The position numbers were made by a program, and so were the translations under genes. Below are positions 8,513-17,492 of a stretch of 64,000 nucleotides of DNA, piece by piece (the stretch's first letter is position 1; every line of letters begins with the position of its first letter). This DNA is from Actinomycetota bacterium (GTDB taxonomy: Bacteria; Actinomycetota; AC-67): the NCBI GenBank assembly GCA_041658565.1, contig JBAZZY010000001.1, forward strand, positions 186,001-250,000, read 5' to 3'. Below the pieces are notes generated by a model. It was not told the DNA's origin. It did not search any database and saw only the letters and a program-made list of their open reading frames with translations.

Positions 8513-10018
8513 TCACCCTATCTTCACGAACTGCACAACTGAATCCAGCGGCGTGTTTCCCGCCTTATCCGTAGCAGTTAGCGTGAGCGTGTAGACACCC
8601 GAAGACAAGCCCCCAACCGGGACCGAGAACGCGAACTTCGTTGGATCGATGTCATCCTCCTCCCAAGTCACGAGCAAGGGGTTTCCATCGGTCCCCGCGA
8701 GTTCAACCATCAACGTGGAACGGGACAAGTTGTCCGTCACCGTTCCCTCGATCGTGGCCGACGCGCTTGCCGGCGTAAACACCGCCGGGCTATCCGTATC
8801 CAAGAGGATTTCAGGTTTCGTCACGTCGACCGACACAGATCGCGAACTCGAGACGGCTGAATCATTCCCGGCTGCGTCGGTCGCCACAGCCACCAGGGTC
8901 AAGGCCCCTTCCGGCGCCGCCCCTCTCACGGTCCACTTCCCGTCCACGCCGGCACTACTTGTCGCGGACTCACCGTTCGAAGAAGTCAATGCCGCAATGG
9001 TGATTCTGGCGTTAGGTTCGGAAGTTCCCGTCACATCCACAGTCTTCGAAGTCAGCCAACTACCTTGCGCAGGCGAAGAGATCACAGGTGCCTCGGGAGC
9101 CTTCGTGTCCACCGTTACCTGGACCGGGCCGCAGGCTTCTCCCGTGTTCCCCGCCGGATCCACTGCGCGAGCAGTGACATCGTATGTCGTTCCGCCGAGC
9201 GGACCGGAGCCGTCATCTACGAGAGTCTGGTTGATCGACCACTTGCCGTTGATGGCGGCTTGGCCGGCCTGCCCCTGGCTCAACGTCACGGTTGCCCCCG
9301 CCTGAGTTGTTCCCTCAAACAGCACCGACCGATCCTTCGTCAAGGTGCCGTTCGCCGGCCGGGTGATCGCACACGGCGGCGGAGTCACGTCGATCGTGAA
9401 TGTCCGCAAGATGGGGTTGCCGGGGGTACCACCTTCATCGGTCTGAAGCACCGTGACGGCGTGATCTCCCGCCCCGAGGAGTCGGGAGCAACTCCAATTT
9501 CCCGACACCAAGACATGAGCCCCACAAAGCTCCGGCCCGCCATTCTCGCGAACACTAACCGTCGCACCGCGAACGCCGCTCCCGGAGAACCTAACGTCCT
9601 TCTCCGGCAGTTGCGCTCCTTCGACGGGGGAAGTAACGATCGGCGCCGGTTTACTGAGATCCACCTTGAAGGCACGTGGGCCGGAAGGGTTGGGATCCGA
9701 CGCGGACGTCTTTGCGACGATGACGCGGTCACCCGCGCTGAAGGAAATGGTCCTGGACCAGACTCCCGTATTGTCCGCTACGGCTGCATCAAGAGGTTCG
9801 CCGAGTTCCCATACCGTGACCGTGGCCCCAGGTTCTGCATGGCCTTGGACGAGCACTTCACCCCTGAAATGCACCGCACCATCGGATGGAAGGTCGATGG
9901 TCGTCGACGCAGTCGCGTTGGCGACCGCCATCCCGGCCACCGTCAGCAGCGTCGCCCCCCCCGCCACGACGGCTCGCAGACGCAAGCCGGAAGATCCCCA
10001 TCTGGACTTGATGCGCAT
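8513..10018 (-). CDS. Secreted protein with bacterial Ig-like repeats
   Basis: 501 aa from the ATG at 10018, chosen because AAGGGGGGAG lies directly upstream and a clear signal peptide follows (MRIKSRWG then a hydrophobic core ending AVANATA). The rest is about five tandem beta-sandwich repeats of roughly 90 aa, each opening with a Pro-rich strand such as PVEGAQLPEKD or PAQGSWLTSKT and containing GxxxxGATVTV-type strands (Big_6-like Ig fold). No LPXTG, GW or transmembrane anchor is visible at the C-terminus. It is probably an extracellular structural or adhesive protein; function unknown. Confidence 0.8.
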   Translation of the reverse strand: MRIKSRWGSSGLRLRAVVAGGATLLTVAGMAVANATASTTIDLPSDGAVHFRGEVLVQGHAEPGATVTVWELGEPLDAAVADNTGVWSRTISFSAGDRVIVAKTSASDPNPSGPRAFKVDLSKPAPIVTSPVEGAQLPEKDVRFSGSGVRGATVSVRENGGPELCGAHVLVSGNWSCSRLLGAGDHAVTVLQTDEGGTPGNPILRTFTIDVTPPPCAITRPANGTLTKDRSVLFEGTTQAGATVTLSQGQAGQAAINGKWSINQTLVDDGSGPLGGTTYDVTARAVDPAGNTGEACGPVQVTVDTKAPEAPVISSPAQGSWLTSKTVDVTGTSEPNARITIAALTSSNGESATSSAGVDGKWTVRGAAPEGALTLVAVATDAAGNDSAVSSSRSVSVDVTKPEILLDTDSPAVFTPASASATIEGTVTDNLSRSTLMVELAGTDGNPLLVTWEEDDIDPTKFAFSVPVGGLSSGVYTLTLTATDKAGNTPLDSVVQFVKIG

Positions 10019-10072
10019 TGCTCCCCCCTTAGGGCTCACCCAACTCGACACCGAACAAGCGCCTTCGGTGCG

Positions 10073-10102
10073 CGTATACTCCCGTTCGACGGCTTTGTGC
10101 CA
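10073..10102 (-). promoter_or_regulatory. Candidate promoter of the Ig-repeat gene
   Basis: On the minus strand TGGCAC (10097-10102) and TATACG (10073-10078) are separated by 18 bases and lie about 55 bases before the ATG and its GGGGGG-type ribosome binding site. The remainder of the 282-base gap (10019-10300) shows no gene. Confidence 0.35.
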
Positions 10103-10300
10103 GTTCCTCCTGCCGCGCTGACGCAGATTGCGACCGTGGCGCGCGCCGGGTGCCACCCACTCGGCGAAGAGGCGGCCTCCGAAAAGCTCCGAATTGTCCG
10201 GCAGAGGGTGCGGGAGAAGTCGTGCAGCCTCACCGGCCGCGAGTTGCGACGGAACGACTTGCTCGGGGATGGCGACGTCGGCGCGCGCGGCCGGTTCGAT

Positions 10301-10981
10301 TCACTCCTCACAATGCAGTCGAAACCCGATGCCTCGCAGGGTCTGGATGTAAGGAGTCGCGAGCGGGTCCCGATCCAGCTTGCGGCGCAACCAGCTGATG
10401 TGGACGTCAAGGGTGTTCGCCCCTTCGATCGCATCGACTCCCCATACGGCGCGGGTCAGGTCCCCGCGGCGGACCGGGGCACCGCCGCCGATCATTAGAA
10501 GTCGAAGGATCTCGAACTCCTTCGGGGTCAAGTCCAGGACCTCGGATTCCCGAGTGACGCGCCGGGTTTGCGGGTCCAGCGTCAGGTCACGCGCTTGCAC
10601 GACTCCGCCCTGCGGCGGTTCGCCGGAATGGACCCTCACGGCCGCGCGCAGCCGCGCAAGCAGCTCGCGCACGCTAAACGGCTTCACGATGTAGTCGTCC
10701 GCGCCGGTGTCCAAACCGAGCACGCGGTCATCCTCACCGGCGCGCGCCGTCACCATCAGGATGGGAACCGCTGACCGCGCACGGATTTCGCGCGCGACGT
10801 CGAGACCGTCGCCGTCGGGCAAAGTCAGGTCGAGCAAAATCGCATCGGGCTTCCAAGAGGCCGCAAGGGCCAGGGCCGTCGCCCCATCCCCGGCAACGCA
10901 CGCGACGTCCCCTTCGCGTTCCAGAGCCCGCTGGACAAGCGCGGCCAGAGTAGAATCGTCATCCACGATGAGTACCCGCAT
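10301..10981 (-). CDS. OmpR/PhoB-family response regulator (orphan)
   Basis: 226 aa. The receiver domain (residues 1-115) has the acidic pair DDD7-9, phospho-acceptor Asp51 (AILLDLTLPDGDG) and Lys100 (DYIVKPF). The C-terminus is a winged helix of the OmpR class (LTPKEFEILRLLM, TLDVHISWLRRKL, TLRGIGFRL). No histidine kinase gene is adjacent. The start cannot move because the first beta strand begins at residue 2. Its ATG lies only 9 bases from the ATG of the divergent Fur-family gene. Confidence 0.92.
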   Translation of the reverse strand: MRVLIVDDDSTLAALVQRALEREGDVACVAGDGATALALAASWKPDAILLDLTLPDGDGLDVAREIRARSAVPILMVTARAGEDDRVLGLDTGADDYIVKPFSVRELLARLRAAVRVHSGEPPQGGVVQARDLTLDPQTRRVTRESEVLDLTPKEFEILRLLMIGGGAPVRRGDLTRAVWGVDAIEGANTLDVHISWLRRKLDRDPLATPYIQTLRGIGFRLHCEE

Positions 10982-10987
10982 GGCCGC

Positions 10988-10993
10988 ATTATG
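10988..10993 (-). promoter_or_regulatory. -10 element of the orphan response regulator, overlapping the fur start codon
   Basis: The minus strand reads CATAAT then GCGGCC then the ATG of the response regulator. A -10 hexamer 6 bases before the start codon implies a leaderless transcript. The same bases contain the ATG (10991) of the divergent Fur-family gene. Confidence 0.5.
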
Positions 10994-11458
10994 ACCGAGA
11001 CGGCGCGCTCACGAATCGCGGCACGTCTTCCGGAGGCGCTCGCCGAGATCCGCGCGCGCGGTTTCCGCATGACCCCCCAGCGCCAACTGATCCTCGAAAC
11101 GATCTACGCCGAAGAGGCGCACCTAACCGCCGAACAGATCCTTTCCTCCGTGCGCGCGCGCTTTCCCGGTGTGAACATGTCCACCGTCTATCGCAACCTC
11201 GAGATGCTCGAGCGGATGGAGATTGTCTGCCACGCCCATCTCGGGCACGCCCCCGGCGTCTACCACTCCGTCGAGCGCCGGGACCACCAACACCTGGTCT
11301 GCCGCACGTGCAGCGCCGTCGAGGAGATCAACGTCGACCCGATGATTCCGATGCGCGACGAGGTGCGCGCGCGCACCGGATTCGAGGTCGACCTGACGCA
11401 CTTCGCCCTCTACGGCACCTGCGTCCACTGCCGCCCAGCCGACGCCGCTCCGCACTGA
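10991..11458 (+). CDS. Fur-family metalloregulator, probably Zur
   Basis: 155 aa with the Fur winged helix (RMTPQRQLILETIY, then VNMSTVYRNLEMLERM) and the His-rich dimer/metal region (HSVERRDHQHLVC). Two CxxC pairs (CRTC and CVHC) form the structural zinc site. The zinc role is inferred from the znuABC transporter 2 kb downstream; Fur or PerR is not excluded. No Shine-Dalgarno is visible, and TAGAAT at 10951-10956 inside the neighbouring gene could be its -10. No other ATG, GTG or TTG fits the N-terminus. Confidence 0.85.
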   Translation: MTETARSRIAARLPEALAEIRARGFRMTPQRQLILETIYAEEAHLTAEQILSSVRARFPGVNMSTVYRNLEMLERMEIVCHAHLGHAPGVYHSVERRDHQHLVCRTCSAVEEINVDPMIPMRDEVRARTGFEVDLTHFALYGTCVHCRPADAAPH

Positions 11459-11522
11459 CTGTCTGCTACCGTCAGCGTCCGAAACGTCCTGAATGTGATT
11501 GACGCGCGAAAAAGGAGTGACC

Positions 11523-13511
11523 GTGCGCCGCCGCCTTCTGCCAGCCGCCCTCGCAGTCGCGATCCTCTCCGTCAACCCATCCTCGCCCGCAGCCACAGAC
11601 GGGGACATCGAACCCCCCGCCTCGACGGCGATCGACGCCCCCTGGCCCATGCACGCTCTCGACAGTCGCTATCGAGGTGCCAACGCTCTTGGCGGAGCCG
11701 ACGTCAACGGCGATGGCTTCACCGACTACGTGACGAACTACGAGTTCGATCAGCGCTACGTCATCTCATTCCACCCCGGCCCGGGGAGCGACCCGCGCGC
11801 GCCCTGGCCCACGGTGGACTTAGCTCCGCTAACGGCGGTTCCAGGCAAAGGCGTCGACACTGAGAACGCGATACTTGCCGACGTCGATGGCGACGGGAAT
11901 CTGGACGTGATCGGAGTACAGGGCGGGCACGAGACCTTTGTCTTCGATGGCTACGAACCAGGTGTCACGATCTACTGGGGGCCGGGATCCGCGCGCACCG
12001 CCGACCCCACCGCATGGGTACCCGCCGGAATCATTCCGGCCACACTCAACGAGGGCCACTACCACTGGCTGCTCCCCCACGACGTGAACGGAGACGGCGC
12101 CCTCGACATCCTGATCGGCGGCCGCGTGCTCTTCACCAACGGCAATCTCGCCGGTGTCGCGTGGATCGAAGCGCCGACCGAGGCTGCCGCGCGCCGGAAC
12201 CTGGCCGCCTGGCAGTTGCACGACATCGACCCGCAACAGGCCGGCGGACACGGCTTCGAACTCGACGACGTCGATGCCGACGGGGACTCCGACCTAATCC
12301 TGGCGAATGCCGACTTCGACACACCCGAGGGCGATGAGGCGATCCTGTGGTACGAGAACCCCGGAACCGGCGCACCGAAGCAAACTCAGCCTTGGGCTAA
12401 ACACGAGATCTACCGCGGACCCGAGTTCTTTGGGAAGCCGCAAATCGCGATCGCCGACATCGACGGAGACGGCATGTTGGACTTCGTCACCCAGACGCCC
12501 GACGAACTGCTCGTCTTCCGGAAGACCCGAACATCCCCACAGCCGGCATGGTCATTGCTGCGTGTAGCGAAGGACGATCGTGCTTCCTGGGCGGCTCGCA
12601 CGATCCGCATTGCGGACCTGAACGGCGACGGACGCTTGGACATCGTCGGAATGCTCACTCACGACGACGGCTCCCTCCCCCTCGGCAAAGCTTCGGTCTT
12701 CTGGATGGAATACGCCGGTGAATCGCCGGGGCGGGACAACTGGACGACTCACGTAGTCAAGTGGAGCCCCGGCTCGGTCATGCAAATGGCGACCTTCGGA
12801 GAAAAGTGGGACCAGGCCCACATCGTCGACGTTGACGACGACGGCGACCTCGACATCGTCGCCAATTGCGAGGAGTGGTGGCAGGAAGACGACGGCGAGT
12901 ACACGTTCTGGTGGGCGCCGTGGAGGGACGCTGAATCCGTCGCGGTGGTTTGGTTTGAGAACCGCTTGAACGAGGAACTCGCCGAGTGCGTGGAAACGGA
13001 CGGTCGCTGCGAGATGGATGCGGAGACCCCGACCGTCGCCGACGATGGGAGCTGGGTTGAGCGGAGCCGTCTAGACGGAGCCGGCGACAGCCGATACGTG
13101 CAAGCCTTCAACTCGCGCGATCCGGCCAAGGAGTACCACGGATATCCTTTCATCTCGGACCCAAGCAACTCACTGCCCCCCGACTGCACTGTCGCCTCGT
13201 GTGATCTCGAGTGGGAGGCCACTCGCGGGTCGCGCTACCGAATGCACCTCGACGGCGGGACCTACACCATCGCGGCTCGCGTGCTCGTCCCCGCGCGCTT
13301 CGGTGACGGGTTGGGATCAACCCGTTCGGACTCGATGTGGATCGGACTCGACGCAAACGCGCCCCGAATCGTCGGCACGGAGACCGTCGACGCGTGGACC
13401 TGGATCACGATTCCCGGAGTGCATCTCGATCCCGGAGAGCACGTCGTCACCCTGAAGGTGAGAGAGCACGGGGTCGCCGTGGACGCGCTGGAAGTCATCC
13501 GGGACATGTGA
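11523..13511 (+). CDS. Secreted FG-GAP/VCBS-repeat beta-propeller protein
   Basis: 662 aa from the GTG at 11523, which has AAGGAG five bases upstream; earlier in-frame TTG and GTG codons lack one. A signal peptide (MRRRLLPAALAVAILS) is followed by seven Asp-rich calcium motifs (DVNGDGFTDY, DVDGDGNLDV, DVNGDGALDI, DVDADGDSDL, DIDGDGMLDF, DLNGDGRLDI, DVDDDGDLDI), the hallmark of FG-GAP propeller blades. The last 150 aa look like a carbohydrate-binding beta-sandwich (GGTYTIAARV, DPGEHVVTLKV). Function unknown; probably extracellular ligand or polysaccharide binding. Confidence 0.85.
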   Translation: MRRRLLPAALAVAILSVNPSSPAATDGDIEPPASTAIDAPWPMHALDSRYRGANALGGADVNGDGFTDYVTNYEFDQRYVISFHPGPGSDPRAPWPTVDLAPLTAVPGKGVDTENAILADVDGDGNLDVIGVQGGHETFVFDGYEPGVTIYWGPGSARTADPTAWVPAGIIPATLNEGHYHWLLPHDVNGDGALDILIGGRVLFTNGNLAGVAWIEAPTEAAARRNLAAWQLHDIDPQQAGGHGFELDDVDADGDSDLILANADFDTPEGDEAILWYENPGTGAPKQTQPWAKHEIYRGPEFFGKPQIAIADIDGDGMLDFVTQTPDELLVFRKTRTSPQPAWSLLRVAKDDRASWAARTIRIADLNGDGRLDIVGMLTHDDGSLPLGKASVFWMEYAGESPGRDNWTTHVVKWSPGSVMQMATFGEKWDQAHIVDVDDDGDLDIVANCEEWWQEDDGEYTFWWAPWRDAESVAVVWFENRLNEELAECVETDGRCEMDAETPTVADDGSWVERSRLDGAGDSRYVQAFNSRDPAKEYHGYPFISDPSNSLPPDCTVASCDLEWEATRGSRYRMHLDGGTYTIAARVLVPARFGDGLGSTRSDSMWIGLDANAPRIVGTETVDAWTWITIPGVHLDPGEHVVTLKVREHGVAVDALEVIRDM

Positions 13512-13527
13512 AGCCCGGCGTGCATTC

Positions 13528-14421
13528 CTAGTCGATGTGCAGAGCGGGGCCGCCGATGACGTCGAGTTCGCCGCGCTCTTCGGGCTCCAGCACCGACAAG
13601 CGTCGGCGCGCAGTCACCGCCGTCACCGCGAACACGATTACGAATAGGGACGATGCGACGAGCACGATCGTTGCGCCACTGGCAACATCGAAGTAGTACG
13701 AGACGTACATCCCGACGAACCCGCACAGCGCGCCGATGGCGGATGACAGCGTCAGCATCTTGCCGAACGAGTCCGTTAACAGGCGAGCCACGATGGCCGG
13801 AATCACGATGATCGCCGCGATCAGCGTCACGCCGAGGATCTGCATGGTGGATACGACCGTCACCGCCAGGATCACCGCGAACAGAGTGTCGTAGCGACGC
13901 GCGCTCACGCCGTAGGAGTCGGCAACCTCGGGATCGAACGTCACGAACAGCAGTTGCCGGTAGCGAAGAAACACGATCCCGGCGATCGCGATCGCGGCCA
14001 CTGCAAGTACCGCCAGCATCTGCGGCGTCACCGCAAGGATGTTGCCGAACAAAGCGGCTTCGAAGTTCACGGTGAAGCGGTGCGCGCGGCTCACGAGCAC
14101 AATGCCGATGGCGAACGATGCGGTCGTCACGATGCCGATGGCCGCGTCGGCTCCGATCTTGCGGCGCCGCGCGACTGAATTGATCAGCAAGGCCGCGACA
14201 ATCCCCCACGCGCCGGCACCGGCATAGAAGTTGATGTTCAGTACGTACGAAGCAACTGCACCGCCGAAGATCGCGTGCGAAAGCCCGTGGCCGATGTAAG
14301 ACATCCGCCGCAACACGACGTATACCCCCACCAGCCCGCACAACGCACCGGCCATCGCCCCTGCCGCGATCGCGTTGCGAAAGAACTCGTTTCGCCACGG
14401 CTCCAGCAGCGCCTCCATCAC
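13528..14421 (-). CDS. znuB: Zn/Mn ABC transporter permease
   Basis: 297 aa with about eight hydrophobic segments, matching the ABC-3 (ZnuB/MntB/AztB) permease family: YVVLRRMSYIGHGLSHAIFGG near residue 35 and SYGVSARRYDTLFAVILA. It starts at the GTG (or the adjoining ATG) overlapping the stop of the ATPase gene. It imports zinc or manganese together with the next two genes; the metal cannot be decided from sequence. Confidence 0.92.
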   Translation of the reverse strand: MMEALLEPWRNEFFRNAIAAGAMAGALCGLVGVYVVLRRMSYIGHGLSHAIFGGAVASYVLNINFYAGAGAWGIVAALLINSVARRRKIGADAAIGIVTTASFAIGIVLVSRAHRFTVNFEAALFGNILAVTPQMLAVLAVAAIAIAGIVFLRYRQLLFVTFDPEVADSYGVSARRYDTLFAVILAVTVVSTMQILGVTLIAAIIVIPAIVARLLTDSFGKMLTLSSAIGALCGFVGMYVSYYFDVASGATIVLVASSLFVIVFAVTAVTARRRLSVLEPEERGELDVIGGPALHID

Positions 14422-15299
14422 GCCCCCTCGCCCGGCAAGCGGCGCCCCTGCTCGTCGTGCTTATGAGGCGGCGGCTCACCGAAGTGCCAGTCGGGAACGT
14501 CGTCGTCGTGCGTCGCGCGCTCGTGGATCTCGCGAAACGCCGTCGGCACGTCGCCGACCAAGAGCATTCCGTCGCGCTCGAAGACCGCCATCTCGGCACC
14601 GTACAAGTCGTGCAGCACGGCGCTGGTCAGCACATCCTGCGGAGTCCCTGCGGCGATGATGCGCTTGTTCAGGCACACCAGGCTCGGCAAGTGTGCGGCG
14701 ACGGTGTTCAAGTCATGGGTCGTCAGCAGGATCGCGATGCCGTCGTGGTTCAAGTCATGCAGCAAGTGCAAGATATCGTGGCGAGTCCTCACGTCGACAC
14801 CGGCCGTCGGCTCGTCCAACAAAAGCAAGTCGGGACGCCGCAGCAGCGCGCGCCCAATGAACACCCGTTGCTGCTGCCCGCCCGAGAGGTTACGGATCTG
14901 GCGGCGTGCAAGATGGCCGATGCCTAGCTTTTCGAGGATCTCGCGCGCCTCTTCGCGCAGCGACGTCGGCGCCCACGGCAGCAAGCGGCGATCCGACGCG
15001 CGCCCGAGCAAGACGACTTCCTCGACCGTGACGGGGAAGTTCCAGTCGATCGCTTCTAATTGGGGAACCACGGCCATGCGACACTCGCCGGAGTGCGCGT
15101 CGACGCCAAGCGCAACACGGCCGGCCGTCGGGCGCGCCGCTCCCGAAACCAGCTTCAGGAACGTGCTCTTGCCCGCACCGCTCGGGCCGACGATGCCGAC
15201 GAAGGACCCTTCCGGGATCGCCAGACTGACGTGCTCCAACACGGCCCCGTCACCGTAGGTGAAGGACACGTCGTGGAACTCCACAATTGGATGATGCAT
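14418..15299 (-). CDS. znuC: Zn/Mn ABC transporter ATP-binding protein
   Basis: 293 aa ABC ATPase with Walker A GPSGAGKST, signature LSGGQQQRV, Walker B LLLLDEPTAGVD and the switch His in LLTTHD. The roughly 50-aa C-terminal tail is rich in His, Asp and Glu (ERATHDDDVPDWHFGEPPPHKHDEQ as a region), which could bind metal. The order znuA-znuC-znuB with short gaps indicates one operon. Confidence 0.93.
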   Translation of the reverse strand: MHHPIVEFHDVSFTYGDGAVLEHVSLAIPEGSFVGIVGPSGAGKSTFLKLVSGAARPTAGRVALGVDAHSGECRMAVVPQLEAIDWNFPVTVEEVVLLGRASDRRLLPWAPTSLREEAREILEKLGIGHLARRQIRNLSGGQQQRVFIGRALLRRPDLLLLDEPTAGVDVRTRHDILHLLHDLNHDGIAILLTTHDLNTVAAHLPSLVCLNKRIIAAGTPQDVLTSAVLHDLYGAEMAVFERDGMLLVGDVPTAFREIHERATHDDDVPDWHFGEPPPHKHDEQGRRLPGEGA

Positions 15300-15306
15300 C
15301 CGTCAC

Positions 15307-16275
15307 CTAATCGTATTGAGCCTCGGTCGGGAAGTCCGCCAGCGCCTCGGGGTTTCCTCCGAGCGCATTCACCATCGTCGTGACGTTGTAGACCATCATT
15401 CCCACGTACGAGTGTTGCGGATCGCCCGGATCGCCGGGCAGATCATCGTCGCGCAGAGACGCCTCGTAGCGCGCGCCCGATTCCCGCGCGATTTGCGCGA
15501 GCACCGGACTCGGGTAGACCTCCGATCCGAAGATCGCGGGGACCTTGGTCTTCTTGACCTGTGCGATCAGTGCCGCGACCTCGCGCGCGGAGGGTTGCGC
15601 GAAGTCCGCCGGCTGAATCGCGCCGATCACGCGCATGCCGTAGTGGCGCGCGAAGTATGCAAAGGAGTCGTGGTAGGTCAGCAGCACACGGTTCGCGGGT
15701 GGAATCGTCTCGACGGCGACGGCGATCGCAGCGTCGAGGCGTGCGAGCACCGCGAGGAATGTGTCTGTGTTGGCGCGATAAGTCGCAGCGTTCGTGGGAT
15801 CGAGAACAACCAAACGGTCACGGATCGCGCGCGCGTACCGTTCGGCGTTCGCCGGGTCCACCCATAGGTGTGGGTTCGGGTTTCCTTCCGACTTCGGGAA
15901 GGAGAAGTCGTAGATGAACTCGTCCTTGGCCACGGTCGCGTCGCCCACGAGGAAGATCTCGGCTCCGTCCTTGAGGTTGGCGCGCGCCAGTGCCAGCGTC
16001 GGATCTTCCAAGCGCAGACCATTGATCACGACCAGATCCGCCTTCACGAGGATTCGCGCCGAGGCGGGCGTAGGCTCAAACGTGTGTGAGTCCACACCCT
16101 CCGGAATGATCCCGGTGACCTCGGCGGCGTCGCCGGCCACGTTGCGAACGATGTCGGTAACCGGCGATACCGTCGCCACGATCAAGAACTTCCCCGACTT
16201 GCCCGCAGGGTCCGAAGCCGCGCACGCGCTCGCCCCCAGCGCCAGGACCGCCAGAGCACAGACCATCCGTTTCAT
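15307..16275 (-). CDS. znuA: Zn/Mn-binding lipoprotein of the ABC transporter
   Basis: 322 aa from the ATG at 16275, preceded by GGAGGG; the frame is open further upstream but the lipoprotein signal (MKRMVCALAVLALGASAC, Cys18) fixes this start. Metal-site landmarks of cluster A-I binding proteins are present: DSHTFEPTP, NPHLWVDP, TYHDSFAYFARHYG and the C-terminal Asp region DPQHSYVGMM. There is no long His-rich loop. It is the first gene of the operon. Confidence 0.92.
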   Translation of the reverse strand: MKRMVCALAVLALGASACAASDPAGKSGKFLIVATVSPVTDIVRNVAGDAAEVTGIIPEGVDSHTFEPTPASARILVKADLVVINGLRLEDPTLALARANLKDGAEIFLVGDATVAKDEFIYDFSFPKSEGNPNPHLWVDPANAERYARAIRDRLVVLDPTNAATYRANTDTFLAVLARLDAAIAVAVETIPPANRVLLTYHDSFAYFARHYGMRVIGAIQPADFAQPSAREVAALIAQVKKTKVPAIFGSEVYPSPVLAQIARESGARYEASLRDDDLPGDPGDPQHSYVGMMVYNVTTMVNALGGNPEALADFPTEAQYD

Positions 16276-16326
16276 ACGCCCTCCAACTCCCGGCACTACT
16301 TCATCATGCCCACGAGGCATTCGCAG

Positions 16327-16343
16327 TTGCACACGGCATGCAA
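16327..16343. promoter_or_regulatory. Candidate Fur/Zur-type operator upstream of znuA
   Basis: An imperfect 17-bp palindrome (TTGCACACGGCATGCAA) with TTGCA/TGCAA arms lies about 50 bases upstream of the znuA start, between znuA and the divergent secreted-protein gene. It does not match the known actinobacterial Zur box exactly, so assignment to the Fur-family gene at 11 kb is inference. Confidence 0.35.
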
Positions 16344-16430
16344 TAACTTCCAACAAGAAGCGCAGCTTGCGCAGGAATACCCCCAACTAGGGCGAAGTAC
16401 GCATATCAGAGCGATCGGGAAGGAGAGGGC

Positions 16431-16910
16431 ATGAGACACGGGATGCGCGCGGCCGCCGCAGCACTGCTGGTGACCGCTGCGTTCGTGCCGGAGATCGGGC
16501 ACGCCGGAACCGCTGCCGCCCCGGAGTGTTCGGGACAGGTGGTTGGCGAAACCACAGCCTCATGCTCGGTCACATTCCAACTCCCCGACGACGCGGTGTT
16601 CGCATCCCTGGTCGATACCCACGCCGGGTTCCACGCCGGCCTCGACGTCACCGGCCGTGTTGCCTTGAAGTGGACCGACCAGACCGGTCGAATCGTCGTG
16701 GAGTACTCCTGTCCCGCGGCCGGAAGCTCCCCCGTCGGCGTTACCGAGGTGACGCGCGCCTTGTGCGACGAAACCGTGCCGATGGCCGAGGAATTCACGC
16801 CCGGCACCCAGACGCTGGTTGTCACCGTCGTCGAAGTCCAGGGCTGCCCCGCGAACGGATGCACGTTCCACGGCCGGCTCGCTCTTCACGATTCCGGCGA
16901 CTTGTTCTGA
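16431..16910 (+). CDS. Small secreted six-cysteine protein (paralog A)
   Basis: 159 aa with a signal peptide (MRHGMRAAAAALLVTAAFVP, cleavage near GHA) and a mature domain holding six cysteines. No known family recognised. It is clearly paralogous to the product at 30126-30593: both share the ECS start, a TASC motif, YxC, and the CPAxxCTFHG motif near the C-terminus with all six cysteines aligned. AAGGAG lies at good spacing before the ATG. It sits next to znuA, but no functional link is shown. Confidence 0.75.
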   Translation: MRHGMRAAAAALLVTAAFVPEIGHAGTAAAPECSGQVVGETTASCSVTFQLPDDAVFASLVDTHAGFHAGLDVTGRVALKWTDQTGRIVVEYSCPAAGSSPVGVTEVTRALCDETVPMAEEFTPGTQTLVVTVVEVQGCPANGCTFHGRLALHDSGDLF

Positions 16911-16924
16911 AACCAAAAGAAAAT

Positions 16925-16944
16925 GGCCCCCCTCGTGGGGGGCC
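16925..16944 (-). terminator. Rho-independent terminator of the rml operon
   Basis: An 8-bp GC stem (GGCCCCCC / GGGGGGCC, 4-nt loop) is followed on the minus strand by ATTTTCTTTT, a good T-tract. It lies 11 bases after the rmlC stop; on the + strand it also ends the secreted-protein gene. Confidence 0.85.
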
Positions 16945-16955
16945 GCAAGTGCTGC

Positions 16956-17492
16956 CTAGAGCGTGATTCCGAGGGACGCCGCGCACTCGCGCAGCGACGG
17001 GTTCTTGCGGTCTTTGTCCGACACAATCATCTCGCCGTCGGTGATCGGCCACTCGATCGCGAGGTCGGGATCGTCGAAGGCGACCGCGGGATAGACAAGG
17101 CCGGCCTGCCAGTGCGCGTCCACCAAGTAGCTGTAGACCGCCGTGTCGCTCACGGCTTGGAACGAGTTCCCGAAGCCCTTCGGCACGTACAGCGCCACCT
17201 CGGGCGTGAGCGTGAATGCCTGGTGCGCCCCGAACGTGGTGCTCTCCGGCCGCAGGTCCACGATCACCGAGAAGGCTTCGCCGTGCTGGACGTGAATGAA
17301 TTTGTTCCAGGGCTCGGCGTGGATTCCGCGCAGCGCCCCGCGCACATTCGCCGAGACGTTTTGCTGTACCGGCACAAAACCGTCCAGCCCCATCGGCCCC
17401 ATTCGCTCGGCGTGGTAGACCTCTCGGAAATGCCCGCGCTCGTCCGGGTGAAGCGTCAGTTCGAAAAGCAACACCTCGTCGAGCACGGTCAC
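16956..17492 (-). CDS. rmlC: dTDP-4-dehydrorhamnose 3,5-epimerase-like (RmlC)
   Basis: 178 aa from the GTG sharing GTGA with the rmlA stop. The cupin motifs of RmlC are present: the catalytic His in ALRGIHAE, the Lys in WNKFIHV, VDLRPES and Tyr in VYSYLVDAHW. It acts on the C3 and C5 positions of dTDP-4-keto-6-deoxyglucose for rhamnose-type surface sugars. It is the last gene of rmlBAC, followed by a terminator; no rmlD lies in the window. Confidence 0.88.
   Translation of the reverse strand: MTVLDEVLLFELTLHPDERGHFREVYHAERMGPMGLDGFVPVQQNVSANVRGALRGIHAEPWNKFIHVQHGEAFSVIVDLRPESTTFGAHQAFTLTPEVALYVPKGFGNSFQAVSDTAVYSYLVDAHWQAGLVYPAVAFDDPDLAIEWPITDGEMIVSDKDRKNPSLRECAASLGITL

Noticed and set aside
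8513..13511. Ig-repeat and FG-GAP proteins as one adhesion system controlled by the orphan regulator
   Set aside because: They are on opposite strands with different neighbours and no shared promoter motif; adjacency alone is too weak.
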